64,000 nt of DNA from Streptomyces griseofuscus (GCF_014673495.1 NZ_CP051006.1:4898001-4962000); one strand, 5' to 3'. Numbered from the stretch's first letter, positions 16,678 through 25,237 are shown. Notes: generated from the sequence alone by a model not told the origin. Program-made: numbers and translations.

Positions 16678-17380
16678 GGGGCTCGACCCACAGGGTACCG
16701 GATCGGGGATCGGGCGGACGTCGGGTTCGGTCGCTGGGGGAGGGGTGGGGGCAGGGGCGGGTCACGATGCCGTTCAGCAGGAGCTCCGATGCCTGCATCA
16801 GTTCCTGTTCCAGGCGGCCCTCGGGCTCGTTCTCCGCCTCGCGGAACCAGCGGTAGAGAGTGCCCAGGTATATGTCCCGGAGGACGTTGCCCACCTGTTG
16901 GGGGATGACGTCCTCGCGCAGTTCGCCGGTTCTGCGGCCGTCCTCGACGATCTCGGCGAAGAGTTCGGCGACGTAGGGCTCCTCCCTCAGGGGGCGGCCG
17001 GCCTTGACCCAGGCGACCAGCATCGCGGCCATACGGTCGTGTTCTTCCTCGTTGATGTGGCCCAGGACGGTCATGCAGCGGCGCAGCCGGTCCGCGGCGC
17101 CCGTCCGGTCGGGGAAGGCGTCCGCCATGATGCTGACCAGGCGTTCCCGGCGGCGTTCGCCCCAGGTGCCGATCAGGTCTTCCTTGCGCGGGAAGTGGTT
17201 GAAGAAGGTGCCGCGGGCCACGTCGGCGCGTTCGGCGATCTCGTCGACGGAGGTCCGGTTCTAGCCCTGCTCGGCGAAGAGTTCCAGCGCCGCCGTGTAC
17301 AGGCGCTCCTTCATCTTGATCTTGTTTCGCCCGCGGCGCCCCAGGGGCTGGCCCTCGCCCTCGGCCGGGGACGTGTTCAT
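16640..17380 (-). pseudogene. TetR-family regulator interrupted by an amber codon
   Basis: From ATG 17380 (GAAGGAAGAG upstream) the frame reads MNTSPAEGEG..., then MKERLYTAALELFAEQG, then TAG at 17263-17261. It continues in the same frame as NRTSVDEIAERADVARGTFF then NHFPRKEDL, the normal TetR helix-turn-helix. Relatives have Tyr (TAC) at the stop position, so one base change explains the break. The ligand domain is intact to about 16757 (ASELLLNGIVTR). The original stop also seems lost, because the frame runs into the tRNA gene and ends at 16640. Re-initiation downstream would lack half the DNA-binding domain. Sits divergently to an MFS remnant, its likely former target. Confidence 0.85.
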
Positions 17381-17415
17381 CTCTTCCTTCTGTACTTCAT
17401 CTCTTCCTCCTGTAC
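17376..17415 (-). repeat. Tandem duplication of ribosome site and start codon
   Basis: Two adjacent 20-bp units (17376-17395, 17396-17415) differ at one base. On the minus strand each carries a purine-rich ribosome site plus ATG. The upstream ATG (17400) opens a 7-codon frame (MKYRRKR) whose TGA overlaps the TetR ATG as ATGA. Confidence 0.75.
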
Positions 17416-17420
17416 GCGCG

Positions 17421-17800
17421 ATGCCGGTACCAGGACAGAGACACGCGCCGCAGCTGAGTGCGAGCACCGCCATCTCCGGTCTGCTCTTCTTCGTCCAGGC
17501 CCTGGGCGCGGTCTCCCGGGTGTGGAGCGGGCGCTGGACGGACAGCAGGGGCGGCCGGCACCGCCGTACCCTCGTCATCGCCGAGATCGCGATCATGGCG
17601 CGCAAGGAGCGCTCCGGGACCGCCCTCGGGCTGGAGAACACCGTGGTGTTCGCGGGTGCCTTCCTCACTCCGCTGGGATCCCCGGGATCCTCTCGGCCAC
17701 CGACTGGCCCGTGGTCATGCTGCTCATCGGGGCCGTGCCCGCCGTGCTGTCGGCGGTGGTCATGCCCCGTGAGGGGAAGTGGCCGCCCGCCCGGTTCGCC
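17421..17800 (+). pseudogene. MFS transporter remnant
   Basis: Only pieces of an MFS exporter's second half remain. From about 17450 the frame reads SASTAISGLLFFVQALGAVS then RVWSGRWTDSRGGRHRRTLV. It then jumps (internal deletion) to 'IAIMARKERSGTALGLENTV' and VFAGAFLTP, shifts frame near 17685, and continues ILSATDWPVVMLLIGAVPAV then LSAVVMPREGKW. Most membrane segments are missing, so no function is possible. It is divergent to the broken TetR gene, suggesting a regulator/exporter pair that decayed together. Confidence 0.75.
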
Positions 17801-17806
17801 GGACGT

Positions 17807-17839
17807 CCGCCCCGCCGCGCACCTCGTGCGGCGGGGCGG
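17807..17839. terminator. Hairpin terminator (lactate monooxygenase 3' side)
   Basis: A perfect 12-bp stem (CCGCCCCGCCGC / GCGGCGGGGCGG) with a 9-nt loop lies 40 bases past the stop of the minus-strand lactate monooxygenase gene and just after the MFS remnant. It can serve both converging units. Confidence 0.7.
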
Positions 17840-17879
17840 TGGCGTGTACGGCCCGCGTGTACGGCCTGCGGGCAGAGGT

Positions 17880-19040
17880 TCAGCGGAGGTGGCGCAGGGC
17901 GCCCGGGGTGAGGTCGGCCAGGGTGGGGTAGCCGTCGACGGCCATCAGCAGATCGGCCTCGGCGAGCAGGGTGCGCAGGACGTGCACGATGCCGTCGGCG
18001 CCGTCCAGGGCGAGGCCGTAGGCGTAGGGGCGGCCGATGCCGACGGCCCGGGCGCCCAGGGCGAGCGCCTTGACGACGTCGGAGCCGGAGCGGACCCCGG
18101 AGTCGAAGAGGACGGGCAGCTCACCGGCGGCCTCGACCACACCGGGCAGGCAGTGCAGGGCGGGCAGCCCGCCGTTGGCCTGGCGGCCGCCGTGGTTGGA
18201 GCAGTAGATGCCGTCGACGCCCGCGTCCCCGGCGCGGCGGGCGTCGTCCGGGTGGCAGATGCCCTTGAGGATCAGCGGCAGATCGGTGAGCGAGCGCAGC
18301 CAGGGCAGATCGTCCCAGGTGAGCGGGTTGCCGAAGGTCAGCGCCCAGTGCAGGACGGCGGCCGAGGGGTCGTCCTCGGGGGACTTGGCGAGGCGGGAGC
18401 GGAACACGGGGTCGCTGGTGTAGTTGGCCAGGCAGTGCCCGCGCAGCTGGGGGAAGTTGCTCGCGGCCAGATCGCGGGGGCGCCAGCCGGTGATCCAGGT
18501 GTCCAGGGTGACCACGATGCCCCGGAACCCGGCCGCCTCGGCCCGGTGGACCAGGCTCTCCGCCAACTCCCGGTCGGTGGGCGTGTAGAGCTGGAAGAAG
18601 CCCGGGGTGTCGCCGAACTCAGCGGCCACCTCCTCCATCGGATCCACCGTCAGGGTGGAGGCGATCATCGGCACCCCGGTACGGGCGGCGGCGCGGGCGG
18701 TGGCCAGATCGCCGTGCCCGTCCTGCGCGCACAGGCCGATCACCCCGACCGGGGCCATGAACAGCGGGGAGGGCAGCCGCATCCCGAACAGGTCGACGGA
18801 CAGATCGCGGTCCTTCGCCCCCACCAGCATGCGCGGGATCAGCCCCCACTCCTCGAAGGCGGAGACGTTGGCCCGCTGGGTGTGCTCGTCCCCGGCGCCG
18901 CCCGCGACGTACGACCGCACCGAGGGCGGCAGCGCGGCCAGCGCGGGCGGCTCCAGCTCGGCGAAGGTCATCGGCAGCCGCGGTGTCACTCCGCGCAGGC
19001 CGTCGAGGTAGATCTCGTTCTGGTAGTCGGCGAACGCCAT
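17880..19040 (-). CDS. FMN-dependent alpha-hydroxyacid oxidase, lactate 2-monooxygenase type
   Basis: A 386-residue protein from ATG 19040. It has a TIM-barrel FMN fold over the whole length: 'YQNEIYLDGLRGVTPRLPM' at the start, SPLFMAPVGVIGLCAQDGHG, FFQLYTPTDRELAESLV, GIVVTLDTWITGWRPRDLAA, LILKGICHPDDARRAGDAG, and the active-site block GIYCSNHGGRQANGG with the catalytic His and substrate-binding Arg. FMN phosphate binding is in 'LFDSGVRSGSDVVKALALG'. These enzymes oxidise L-lactate or a similar 2-hydroxyacid; lactate 2-monooxygenase releases acetate, CO2 and water. Oxidase or mandelate-type specificity cannot be excluded. Appears monocistronic. Confidence 0.88.
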   Translation of the reverse strand: MAFADYQNEIYLDGLRGVTPRLPMTFAELEPPALAALPPSVRSYVAGGAGDEHTQRANVSAFEEWGLIPRMLVGAKDRDLSVDLFGMRLPSPLFMAPVGVIGLCAQDGHGDLATARAAARTGVPMIASTLTVDPMEEVAAEFGDTPGFFQLYTPTDRELAESLVHRAEAAGFRGIVVTLDTWITGWRPRDLAASNFPQLRGHCLANYTSDPVFRSRLAKSPEDDPSAAVLHWALTFGNPLTWDDLPWLRSLTDLPLILKGICHPDDARRAGDAGVDGIYCSNHGGRQANGGLPALHCLPGVVEAAGELPVLFDSGVRSGSDVVKALALGARAVGIGRPYAYGLALDGADGIVHVLRTLLAEADLLMAVDGYPTLADLTPGALRHLR

Positions 19041-19136
19041 GGGGTCCTCCTGCTCCGGCCCGCCGCGTGCGAGCCGCTGGACCCTACAGCGCGGGCCCGG
19101 CCCCGGGGAACGGCAGGCACGGACCGGGGGAACGGT

Positions 19137-20453
19137 TCAGGTCCGTGTCACCCGCACCCGGTACGTCCCGTCGTCCTCCCCCGCCACCCGCACCACGATC
19201 CCGTGCCGCGGGTCCTTGAAGGTCTGGCCCGGGGTGAAGGGGGCGTCGGAGAGCTCGGCCTGGACATTGGGGCTGCGGGTGCAGCCGCCGCTGCCGCGGT
19301 GGGCGTCGTAGACGGTGATGGGGCCCCGGCCGGTGTCGACGGTCGCGTCCACCTTGTAGATGAGGACGCCGGGGCAGCAGATCGCCTCGTCGTTGCCGCC
19401 CTGCGCGCGGACCTCCAGGGCGTACGCCGAGTGGCCGTTCACCGGGATGATCACCAGCTTGCCGCCGCCCGACTTGTACAGCGGGGTCAGGGAGTACTCG
19501 ACGCTGCCGCCCTTCGCCGCGCAGCCCACCTGGGAGCCGTCCAGCCAGCCCAGTTTCCACTTGTCCCAGGCGAGCATGTCGTTGTTGGCGCCCCAGTCCT
19601 CGCTCATGATGTCCCAGTGCCCGACCGCGCCCCCGCCGTCCTGGGTGTACAGGTCGGGCAGGCCGAAGGTGTGGCCGTTCTCGTGCGGCAGCACCCGGTA
19701 GCCGGTGTGCGGGAAGGAACCGGAGCCGTCGTCCTGGCGGGAGTAGATGAAGGAGGCGTTGGCGACCGGCACCCCGTCGGCCACCGGCGCGTCCGCGTTT
19801 CCCGCGAAGGTCACCGACAGCACCGTGTCCAGCGCGGACGGACCCGCGTTCGGCGTGACCAATATGTTCAGCAGGTCGTACGAGCGGAAGTCGACCCTGG
19901 GATCGGCCGCGGTCACGATGTCCTGCACCAGCTGCCGGTATCCGGGGTCGAAGGGCGCGCCGCGTTCTATGCCGTACGCCTTGAACGGCTTCGGCATCCG
20001 CAGCCAGTCGCTCACCGGTGTCTCGGGCCGGTAGTCCAGGCGGCCGTACGACGAGGTGCGGAACCAGTCCTGGGTGCGCGGGAAGAACTCGTGGAAGCGG
20101 TCCATCGCGCTGCCCTCGCCGGGCGCGTCGGAGAAGTCGACCATCAGGGTCAGGGCGTGCACGGTGCCGGTGGAGCGGGCGTAGCCGTGGGGGGTGGGCA
20201 CGCCCTCGGCCATCTGGACGTCGGAGCCGCCGTGGATCATGCAGGGGGAGAGGGCCGCGGTGCGGGCGAGTCCGGTCGGCCCGGCGGTGGAGGGCGCCGA
20301 GAGACGGGCGGTCCCCGCGGAGGTGGTGATCGCGAGGGTCAGCGCGGTCACCGCGGCGAGCGCCATCCGGCGCGAGGGTATGCGGCGCGTGGATATACCG
20401 CTGGGGTCCTGGTCGGGGGATATGCGGCGGGGCGACTGCGGCTGCGGCTGCAT
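19137..20453 (-). CDS. Secreted M6-family metalloprotease
   Basis: A 438-residue protein from ATG 20453. Residues about 25-55 form a signal peptide (STRRIPSRR, then MALAAVTALTLAITTSAGTA). The catalytic region holds the zinc motif HENGHTFGLPDLY (about residue 225) and downstream DIMSEDWGANNDMLAWDKWK, the Met-turn and third-ligand region of the M6/immune-inhibitor-A group. The C-terminal third is a beta domain ending in YRVRVTRT. Probably an exported peptidase for nutrient acquisition or development. No adjacent inhibitor gene; the divergent TetR is 333 bases away. Confidence 0.9.
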   Translation of the reverse strand: MQPQPQSPRRISPDQDPSGISTRRIPSRRMALAAVTALTLAITTSAGTARLSAPSTAGPTGLARTAALSPCMIHGGSDVQMAEGVPTPHGYARSTGTVHALTLMVDFSDAPGEGSAMDRFHEFFPRTQDWFRTSSYGRLDYRPETPVSDWLRMPKPFKAYGIERGAPFDPGYRQLVQDIVTAADPRVDFRSYDLLNILVTPNAGPSALDTVLSVTFAGNADAPVADGVPVANASFIYSRQDDGSGSFPHTGYRVLPHENGHTFGLPDLYTQDGGGAVGHWDIMSEDWGANNDMLAWDKWKLGWLDGSQVGCAAKGGSVEYSLTPLYKSGGGKLVIIPVNGHSAYALEVRAQGGNDEAICCPGVLIYKVDATVDTGRGPITVYDAHRGSGGCTRSPNVQAELSDAPFTPGQTFKDPRHGIVVRVAGEDDGTYRVRVTRT

Positions 20454-20786
20454 GCACGGACCCTTCGCTCCACGGCAGCCGCCGGACTCCTGGCTGCGCC
20501 CTTGCGATCACCCTGTGCCGGGGTCCCGGCGGGCGCGCGCTGGGCGAGACCGATCGTGGGAAGGGCGGCCCCGAACGTGGGAAGTGCGGGGGCGGGAGGG
20601 TGAATTCGGGTCCCCGGCGCATGTGGCTCAGCTCACAGGTTCTTCTTCCGCGGGCGGGAAATAAGTGGGGACCCTCTCCCCGTTTGGAACTGTGTCCGCC
20701 CGAAACGGGGACCCGGTCCCCGGATCATCAGGGCCCACCGACTACGCATCGACATCGCATCGACCGAACCGACCGAGGAGCACGCA
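20454..20786. promoter_or_regulatory. Divergent promoter region with two TetR-type operators
   Basis: A 333-base gap. GGGGACC-CTC-TCCCC (20667-20681) and GGGGACC-CG-GTCCCC (20707-20721) are two similar dyads 40 bp apart centre to centre. CCCCGTTT and AAACGGGG also form a larger inverted repeat between them. They lie 65-120 bases before the TetR start and are likely autoregulatory sites also controlling the downstream MFS gene. Confidence 0.6.
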
Positions 20787-21446
20787 GTGACGACCGCCAC
20801 CCATCCCGCGCCGCGCAAGGTGACCCGGCCCCGCGCCGACGCCCTGCGCAACCGGGAGCGGATCGTCACCGCCGCCCGGGAGATGTTCACCGAGCACGGC
20901 CCTGACGTGCCGCTGGACGAGATCGCCCGCCGGGCCGGCGTCGGCAATGCCACGCTGTACCGCAACTTCCCCGACCGCGACGCCCTCGTCCGCGAGGTCG
21001 TCTGCTCCGTGATGGACCGTACGGCCGAGGCGGCCGAAGGGGCCCTCGCGGAGACCGGGGACGCCTTCGCCGCGCTGGAGCACTTCGTGCACGCCTGCGC
21101 CGACGAGCGGATCAGCGCGCTGTGCCCGATGGTCTCCAGCACCTTCGACCGGCACCACCCCGACCTGGAAGCCTCCCGCGAGCGCGTCGAGAGCCTCGTG
21201 GAGGAGGTCATGGGCCGGGCCGTGACGGCCGGTCAGCTGCGGTCCGACGTCGGGGTGGGCGACCTGATGATCGCGGTGGCCCAGCTGAGCCGGCCCCCGG
21301 CCGGCACCGGTTGCCCGCAGGGCGACCGGTTCGTCCACCGCCACCTCCAGCTTCTCCTCGACGGCCTGCGGGCCCCCGCGCGCTCCGTGCTGCCGGGCAC
21401 CGCCGTCACCGTCGGGGAACTCCGCCAGTGCGGTACGGCCGCATAG
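20787..21446 (+). CDS. TetR-family regulator of adjacent MFS exporter
   Basis: A 219-residue protein from ATG 20787 (GAGGAG upstream). The TetR helix-turn-helix is at residues 25-65: 'RERIVTAAREMFTEHGPDV', PLDEIARRAGVGNATLYRNF. The C-terminal part is an effector-binding domain of the common actinobacterial 'SBP-like' group (CADERISALCPMVSS; LMIAVAQLSRPP). It lies 165 bases before a 14-helix MFS drug exporter in the same direction, so it is probably an efflux repressor. Paired dyads sit in its own promoter. Confidence 0.9.
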   Translation: MTTATHPAPRKVTRPRADALRNRERIVTAAREMFTEHGPDVPLDEIARRAGVGNATLYRNFPDRDALVREVVCSVMDRTAEAAEGALAETGDAFAALEHFVHACADERISALCPMVSSTFDRHHPDLEASRERVESLVEEVMGRAVTAGQLRSDVGVGDLMIAVAQLSRPPAGTGCPQGDRFVHRHLQLLLDGLRAPARSVLPGTAVTVGELRQCGTAA

Positions 21447-21611
21447 TCCGAACCGCTCCCGCCCGCCGCACCAGCCGCTTCCGTCGTTCTCGCTCTTGTC
21501 GTCCGTTTTCCTGACGCGTTCCGTTCACTGTCGTTTTCTCGTCATTTTTCCGTCACCTGGTCACGAAGCTCCGCACTCGTGAACTCCCGAAGTCCCGAAG
21601 TGGGTACCCCC

Positions 21612-23147
21612 ATGTCCGAAGCCCTCAAGGCTCCCCGCATCGCCGCGCCATCCGGCGATGCCAACCGCTGGAAAGCGCTCGTCTTCATCGCGCTCGCCCA
21701 GCTGATGGTCGTCCTCGACTCGACCATCGTGAACATCGCCCTGCCCTCGGCCCAGAAGGACCTCGGCATATCCGACGGCAACCGGCAGTGGGTCGTCACG
21801 GCCTACGCCCTCGCCTTCGGCGGTCTGCTGCTGTTCGGTGGCCGGATCGCCGACAAGTGGGGCCGCAGGCGCGCCTTCCTCACCGGTCTGATCGGCTTCG
21901 CGCTGGCCTCCGCGCTCGGCGGCCTCGCCGTCTCGGGCCCGATGATGTTCGGCGCCCGCGCCCTCCAGGGCGTCTTCGGCGCCCTGCTCGCGCCCGCCGC
22001 GCTGTCCCTGCTGGCCGTGATGTTCACGGACGCCAAGGAGCGCGCCAAGGCGTTCGGCATCTACGGCGCCATCGCGGGCGGTGGCGGCGCGGTCGGCCTG
22101 ATCCTCGGCGGCTTCCTCACCGAGTACCTGGACTGGCGCTGGACGTTCTTCGTGAACGTGCCGTTCGCCATCGTCGCCGCGCTCGGCGCCACCCTGGTCA
22201 TCCGCGAGCCGGAGGGCGGCCGCAACCGCGCCCCGCTCGACATCCCCGGCGTCCTGCTGTCCACCCTCGGCCTGGTCGCGCTGGTGTACGGCTTCACGCG
22301 CGCCGAGTCCAACGGCTGGGGCGACGCCCTGACCATCTCGATGTTCGTGGCGTCCGCGGTGCTGCTGCTGTCGTTCGTGCTGGTCGAGTCCCGGGTCAAG
22401 GCCCCGCTGCTGCCGCTGCGCGTGGTCCGCGACCGCAACCGCGGTGGCATCTACCTCTCGCTCGGCCTCGCCATCATCGGCATGTTCGGCCTGTTCCTCT
22501 TCCTGACGTACTACCTCCAGATCGTCCAGGGCTACTCCCCGGTCAAGACCGGCTTCGCCTTCCTGCCGATGGTGGCCGGCATGATCACCGGCTCCACCCA
22601 GATCGGCGCCCGGCTGATGACCCGGGTGCGGGCCCGGTTCCTGATGGGCCCCGGCTTCCTGGTCGCGGGTCTCGGCATGCTGCTGCTGACCCAGCTGGAG
22701 ATCGGTTCGTCGTACACCACCCTGCTGCTGCCCGCGATGGTGCTGCTGGGCCTCGGCATGGGTACCGCGTTCATGCCCGCCATGTCCCTGGCCACCACGG
22801 GCGTCGAGCCCCGGGACGCCGGTGTGGCCTCCGCGATGGTCAACACCTCGCAGCAGGTGGGCGGCGCGATCGGCACGGCGCTGCTGAACACCATCGCCGC
22901 GTCCGCGAAGTCGTCGTACCTCAAGGACCACATCGCCGGTGCCACCACCAAGCCGCAGCAGCAGCTCGTGGGGCTCCAGAGCATGGTGCACGGCTACAGC
23001 ACGGCGATCGCCTTCGCCGTCGGCATCCTGGCCGTCGCCGCGCTGATCGCCTTCACCTTCGTCAACGCCGGCCGTCCGGGCACCACGCAGGTGGCCTCCG
23101 GCGCGGGCGCCGAGGACGAGGTGCCGGTGCCGGTGGTGGCCCACTGA
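21612..23147 (+). CDS. MFS drug exporter, EmrB/QacA (DHA2) type
   Basis: A 511-residue protein. ATG 21612 is chosen by similarity to relatives; GTG 21579 is in frame, and neither has a strong ribosome site. It has about 14 hydrophobic helices. Motif A is in FGGRIADKWGRRRAFLTG, motif B/C near 'LMVVLDSTIVNIALPSAQ' (DHA2 motif D1) and GLILGGFLTEYLDWRWTFFV. The C-terminus is short and soluble. A proton-driven exporter for hydrophobic or cationic drugs; substrate unknown. Follows its TetR regulator. Confidence 0.92.
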   Translation: MSEALKAPRIAAPSGDANRWKALVFIALAQLMVVLDSTIVNIALPSAQKDLGISDGNRQWVVTAYALAFGGLLLFGGRIADKWGRRRAFLTGLIGFALASALGGLAVSGPMMFGARALQGVFGALLAPAALSLLAVMFTDAKERAKAFGIYGAIAGGGGAVGLILGGFLTEYLDWRWTFFVNVPFAIVAALGATLVIREPEGGRNRAPLDIPGVLLSTLGLVALVYGFTRAESNGWGDALTISMFVASAVLLLSFVLVESRVKAPLLPLRVVRDRNRGGIYLSLGLAIIGMFGLFLFLTYYLQIVQGYSPVKTGFAFLPMVAGMITGSTQIGARLMTRVRARFLMGPGFLVAGLGMLLLTQLEIGSSYTTLLLPAMVLLGLGMGTAFMPAMSLATTGVEPRDAGVASAMVNTSQQVGGAIGTALLNTIAASAKSSYLKDHIAGATTKPQQQLVGLQSMVHGYSTAIAFAVGILAVAALIAFTFVNAGRPGTTQVASGAGAEDEVPVPVVAH

Positions 23148-23175
23148 GCCTCGGGTACTCGGTGAGCCAGGTGAC

Positions 23176-23685
23176 TTAGCGGAGCCAGGGGAGGTCCGCA
23201 CCCTCCTCGTCCGGCTGTAGGCCCTCGGCGACGATCTCCATGATCTCGCCGAGGGCCTTCTGCTGTTCCGGGCTGAGCCGGTCGAACAGGGCCTGGCGTA
23301 CGGCGGTCACATGGCCCGGGGCGGTACGGCCGAGCACGGCCGCGCCCTCCTCGGTGAGCACCGCGAACTGACCGCGCTTGTCGGAGGGGCAGTTCTCGCG
23401 GCGCACCCAGCCGTTCTTCTCCAGCCGGGCGATCGCGTGCGAGAGCCGGGAGCGGGTGATCTTCGCCGTCATCGCCAGTTCGGTCATCCGCAGCCGGCGC
23501 TTGGGTGCCTCGGCGAGCGTGACGAGCAGGCCGTAGTAGATGTGCGGCATGCCCGCGTCGCGTTGCAGCTGCCGGTCGAGGTGGTCCTCCAGCAGGGTGG
23601 TGGCGTGCAGGTACGCGCGCCACACGCGCTGCTCCTCGGGGGTGAGCCAGCGGTGTGGTGCGGCGGAGTCCGGTGCCGTGTTCAT
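23176..23685 (-). CDS. MarR-family regulator
   Basis: A 169-residue protein from ATG 23685. Winged helix: 'YYGLLVTLAEAPKRRLRMTE', ELAMTAKITRSRLSHAIARL, then the wing NGWVRRENCPSDKRGQFAVL. The long C-terminal helix is part of the dimer interface. It is divergent from the LigB-type dioxygenase with a 116-base shared promoter holding a perfect palindrome, so it likely represses that gene and itself in response to an aromatic compound. Confidence 0.9.
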   Translation of the reverse strand: MNTAPDSAAPHRWLTPEEQRVWRAYLHATTLLEDHLDRQLQRDAGMPHIYYGLLVTLAEAPKRRLRMTELAMTAKITRSRLSHAIARLEKNGWVRRENCPSDKRGQFAVLTEEGAAVLGRTAPGHVTAVRQALFDRLSPEQQKALGEIMEIVAEGLQPDEEGADLPWLR

Positions 23686-23719
23686 GGGTCCACTTTACGA
23701 AAGGCCTCTTTGAAACTTG

Positions 23720-23727
23720 AACTAGTT
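23720..23727. promoter_or_regulatory. Palindrome in MarR/dioxygenase promoter
   Basis: AACTAGTT is a perfect 8-bp palindrome inside an A/T-rich stretch (23709-23770) otherwise rare here. It is flanked by related half-sites (TTGAAACTTGAACTAG; later AAGCTTGAGAGTTAAAG), the expected look of a MarR operator over the promoters. Confidence 0.5.
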
Positions 23728-23801
23728 GGGCGTACGGTGTTTCCAGTAAAGCTTGAGAGTTAAAGTATCTGGTCTCGCCGGGACGAAAGGGAGTCGCCGC
23801 C

Positions 23802-24596
23802 ATGTCCGTCGCCGCCGCCAAGGAGCGCATGCCCGCCCTCTACCTCAGTCACGGCGCCCCGCCGCTCGCCGACGACCCGGTGTGGCCCGGCCAGCTCGCC
23901 GCCTGGGCCGCGACGCTGCCCCGTCCCAAGGCCGTCCTCATCGTCTCCGCCCACTGGGAGGAGGCCCCGCTCGCCCTCGCCGCCACCGAGACCGTCCCGC
24001 TGGTCTACGACTTCTGGGGCTTCCCCGAGCACTACTACCAGGTCCGGTACCCCGCCCCCGGCGCCCCGGAGCTGGCCGAGTCGGTCCGCAAGCTGCTGCG
24101 CGCCCCCGGTACGCCCGTCCAGGACATCCCCGACCGCGGCCTGGACCACGGTGCCTACGTCCCGCTCGTCGAGATGTACCCGGACGCCGACATCCCCGTC
24201 CTCCAGGTCTCCATGCCCACCCTCGACCCGGTGCGGCTCATGGAGATCGGCCGCAGGCTCGCCCCGCTGCGCGACGAGGGCGTGCTGATCATCGGCTCCG
24301 GCTTCTTCACCCACAACCTCGCCGCCCTGCGCAACCCGGGCGGGGGCGTGCCGAGCTGGTCCGCCGAGTTCGACGACTGGGGCCGGCGCGCGCTCGCGGA
24401 CCGCGACTGGGACGCCCTCCTCGACTTCCTGGGCAAGGCCCCGGCGGGCCGCTACGCCCATCCGCGCACCGAGCACTTCGCCCCGCTCTTCGTCACCATG
24501 GGCGCGGCGGAGGCGGCCGGCGAGCTGGACGCGCAGAAGTCGGTGATCGACGGGTTCTGGGCGGGGCTGGCGAAGCGGTCGGTGCAGTTCGGGTAG
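23802..24596 (+). CDS. DODA/LigB-type extradiol ring-cleavage dioxygenase
   Basis: A 264-residue protein from ATG 23802. It matches the LigB-like class III extradiol family of the plant DODA type: LYLSHGAPPLADDP at the N-terminus (metal His), AVLIVSAHWEE (second His region), GLDHGAYVPLVEMYP, VLIIGSGFFTHNL, and 'EHFAPLFVTMGAA'. These are zinc/iron enzymes that open aromatic diols; in bacteria the natural substrate is usually unknown. Its promoter is shared with a MarR regulator, so aromatic-inducible expression is likely. Confidence 0.9.
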   Translation: MSVAAAKERMPALYLSHGAPPLADDPVWPGQLAAWAATLPRPKAVLIVSAHWEEAPLALAATETVPLVYDFWGFPEHYYQVRYPAPGAPELAESVRKLLRAPGTPVQDIPDRGLDHGAYVPLVEMYPDADIPVLQVSMPTLDPVRLMEIGRRLAPLRDEGVLIIGSGFFTHNLAALRNPGGGVPSWSAEFDDWGRRALADRDWDALLDFLGKAPAGRYAHPRTEHFAPLFVTMGAAEAAGELDAQKSVIDGFWAGLAKRSVQFG

Positions 24597-24620
24597 TCCC
24601 GAGGGGCCGGTTTTCGGGGG

Positions 24621-25151
24621 CTAGAGCTCCTTCGCGTACCAGGCCACGTCCCAGTAGCGGCCGAACTTGCGGCCCACCTCACCGAACGTGCCCAAGTGCC
24701 GGAAGCCGAAGCGCGTGTGCAGCCGTACCGACGCCTCGTTCGGCTGGGTGATCCCGGCGTAGGCGCGGTGCAGGTCCTCGCCGGACAGGGACTGGAAGAG
24801 GGCGTCGTAGAGCAGCGTGCCGAGGCCGCGCCGGCCGGCGTCGTGGGCGACGTACACCGAGGTCTCCACGGAGGTCGCGTACGCGGGCTTCGGCCGGTGC
24901 GGGCCGGAGGTGGCGTACCCGAGGATCCGCTCGGCGCCGGTGCCCGGCTCGCTCCGTGCGGCAACCATCAGGCGGTGCGGGCCGTCTTCCGGGTGGGAGA
25001 GCAGCCAGGGCAGGCGCTCACGCGGGGTGAGAGGGACGGTGTCGAACGTGATGGCCGTCTCGCGCACATAGTGGTTGTAGATCTCCGTGAGCGCATCGAG
25101 ATCTCCCTCGACTCCTGGTCTGACCTGCACCTCTGTGGGCTCGGACACCAT
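24621..25151 (-). CDS. GNAT acetyltransferase, phosphinothricin-acetyltransferase-like
   Basis: A 176-residue protein. GGAGG lies 4 nt before ATG 25151 and 7 nt before the adjoining GTG 25148; either may be used. The GNAT fold matches the PAT/YncA group: ALTEIYNHYVRETAITFDTV, YATSVETSVYVAHDAGRRGL with acetyl-CoA loop GRRGLGTLLYDAL, NEASVRLHTRFGFRHLGTF, and GRYWDVAWYAKEL. Relatives acetylate glutamate analogues or amino acids such as methionine sulfone, so resistance or detoxification is plausible. Convergent with the dioxygenase and divergent from hrdD. Confidence 0.88.
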   Translation of the reverse strand: MVSEPTEVQVRPGVEGDLDALTEIYNHYVRETAITFDTVPLTPRERLPWLLSHPEDGPHRLMVAARSEPGTGAERILGYATSGPHRPKPAYATSVETSVYVAHDAGRRGLGTLLYDALFQSLSGEDLHRAYAGITQPNEASVRLHTRFGFRHLGTFGEVGRKFGRYWDVAWYAKEL

Positions 25152-25211
25152 CTCGCCTCCCATGCGGCGGAACAGGGTACTGCATGATCAGAAAAATTGA
25201 GGGGCGGGTTG

Positions 25212-25237
25212 GGAATTCTGTCCTGATTCCAGTCGTT
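25212..25237 (+). promoter_or_regulatory. SigR-type promoter of hrdD
   Basis: GGAAT (25212-25216), exactly 18 bases, then GTT (25235-25237) is a perfect match to the SigR consensus GGAAT-N18-GTT of Streptomyces thiol-oxidative stress. It lies 107 bases before the hrdD start. hrdD is an established SigR target in S. coelicolor (known from the literature, recalled). Confidence 0.85.

Noticed and set aside
16640..16757. C-terminal extension of the TetR protein into the tRNA gene
   Set aside because: The added residues are low-complexity and encoded by antisense tRNA sequence; more likely the original stop was lost by mutation or recombination.
20454..20786. SigR-type promoter in other intergenic regions
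   Set aside because: GGAAT occurrences elsewhere (e.g. near 3008 and 30435) lack GTT at 18 bases; only the hrdD copy fits.
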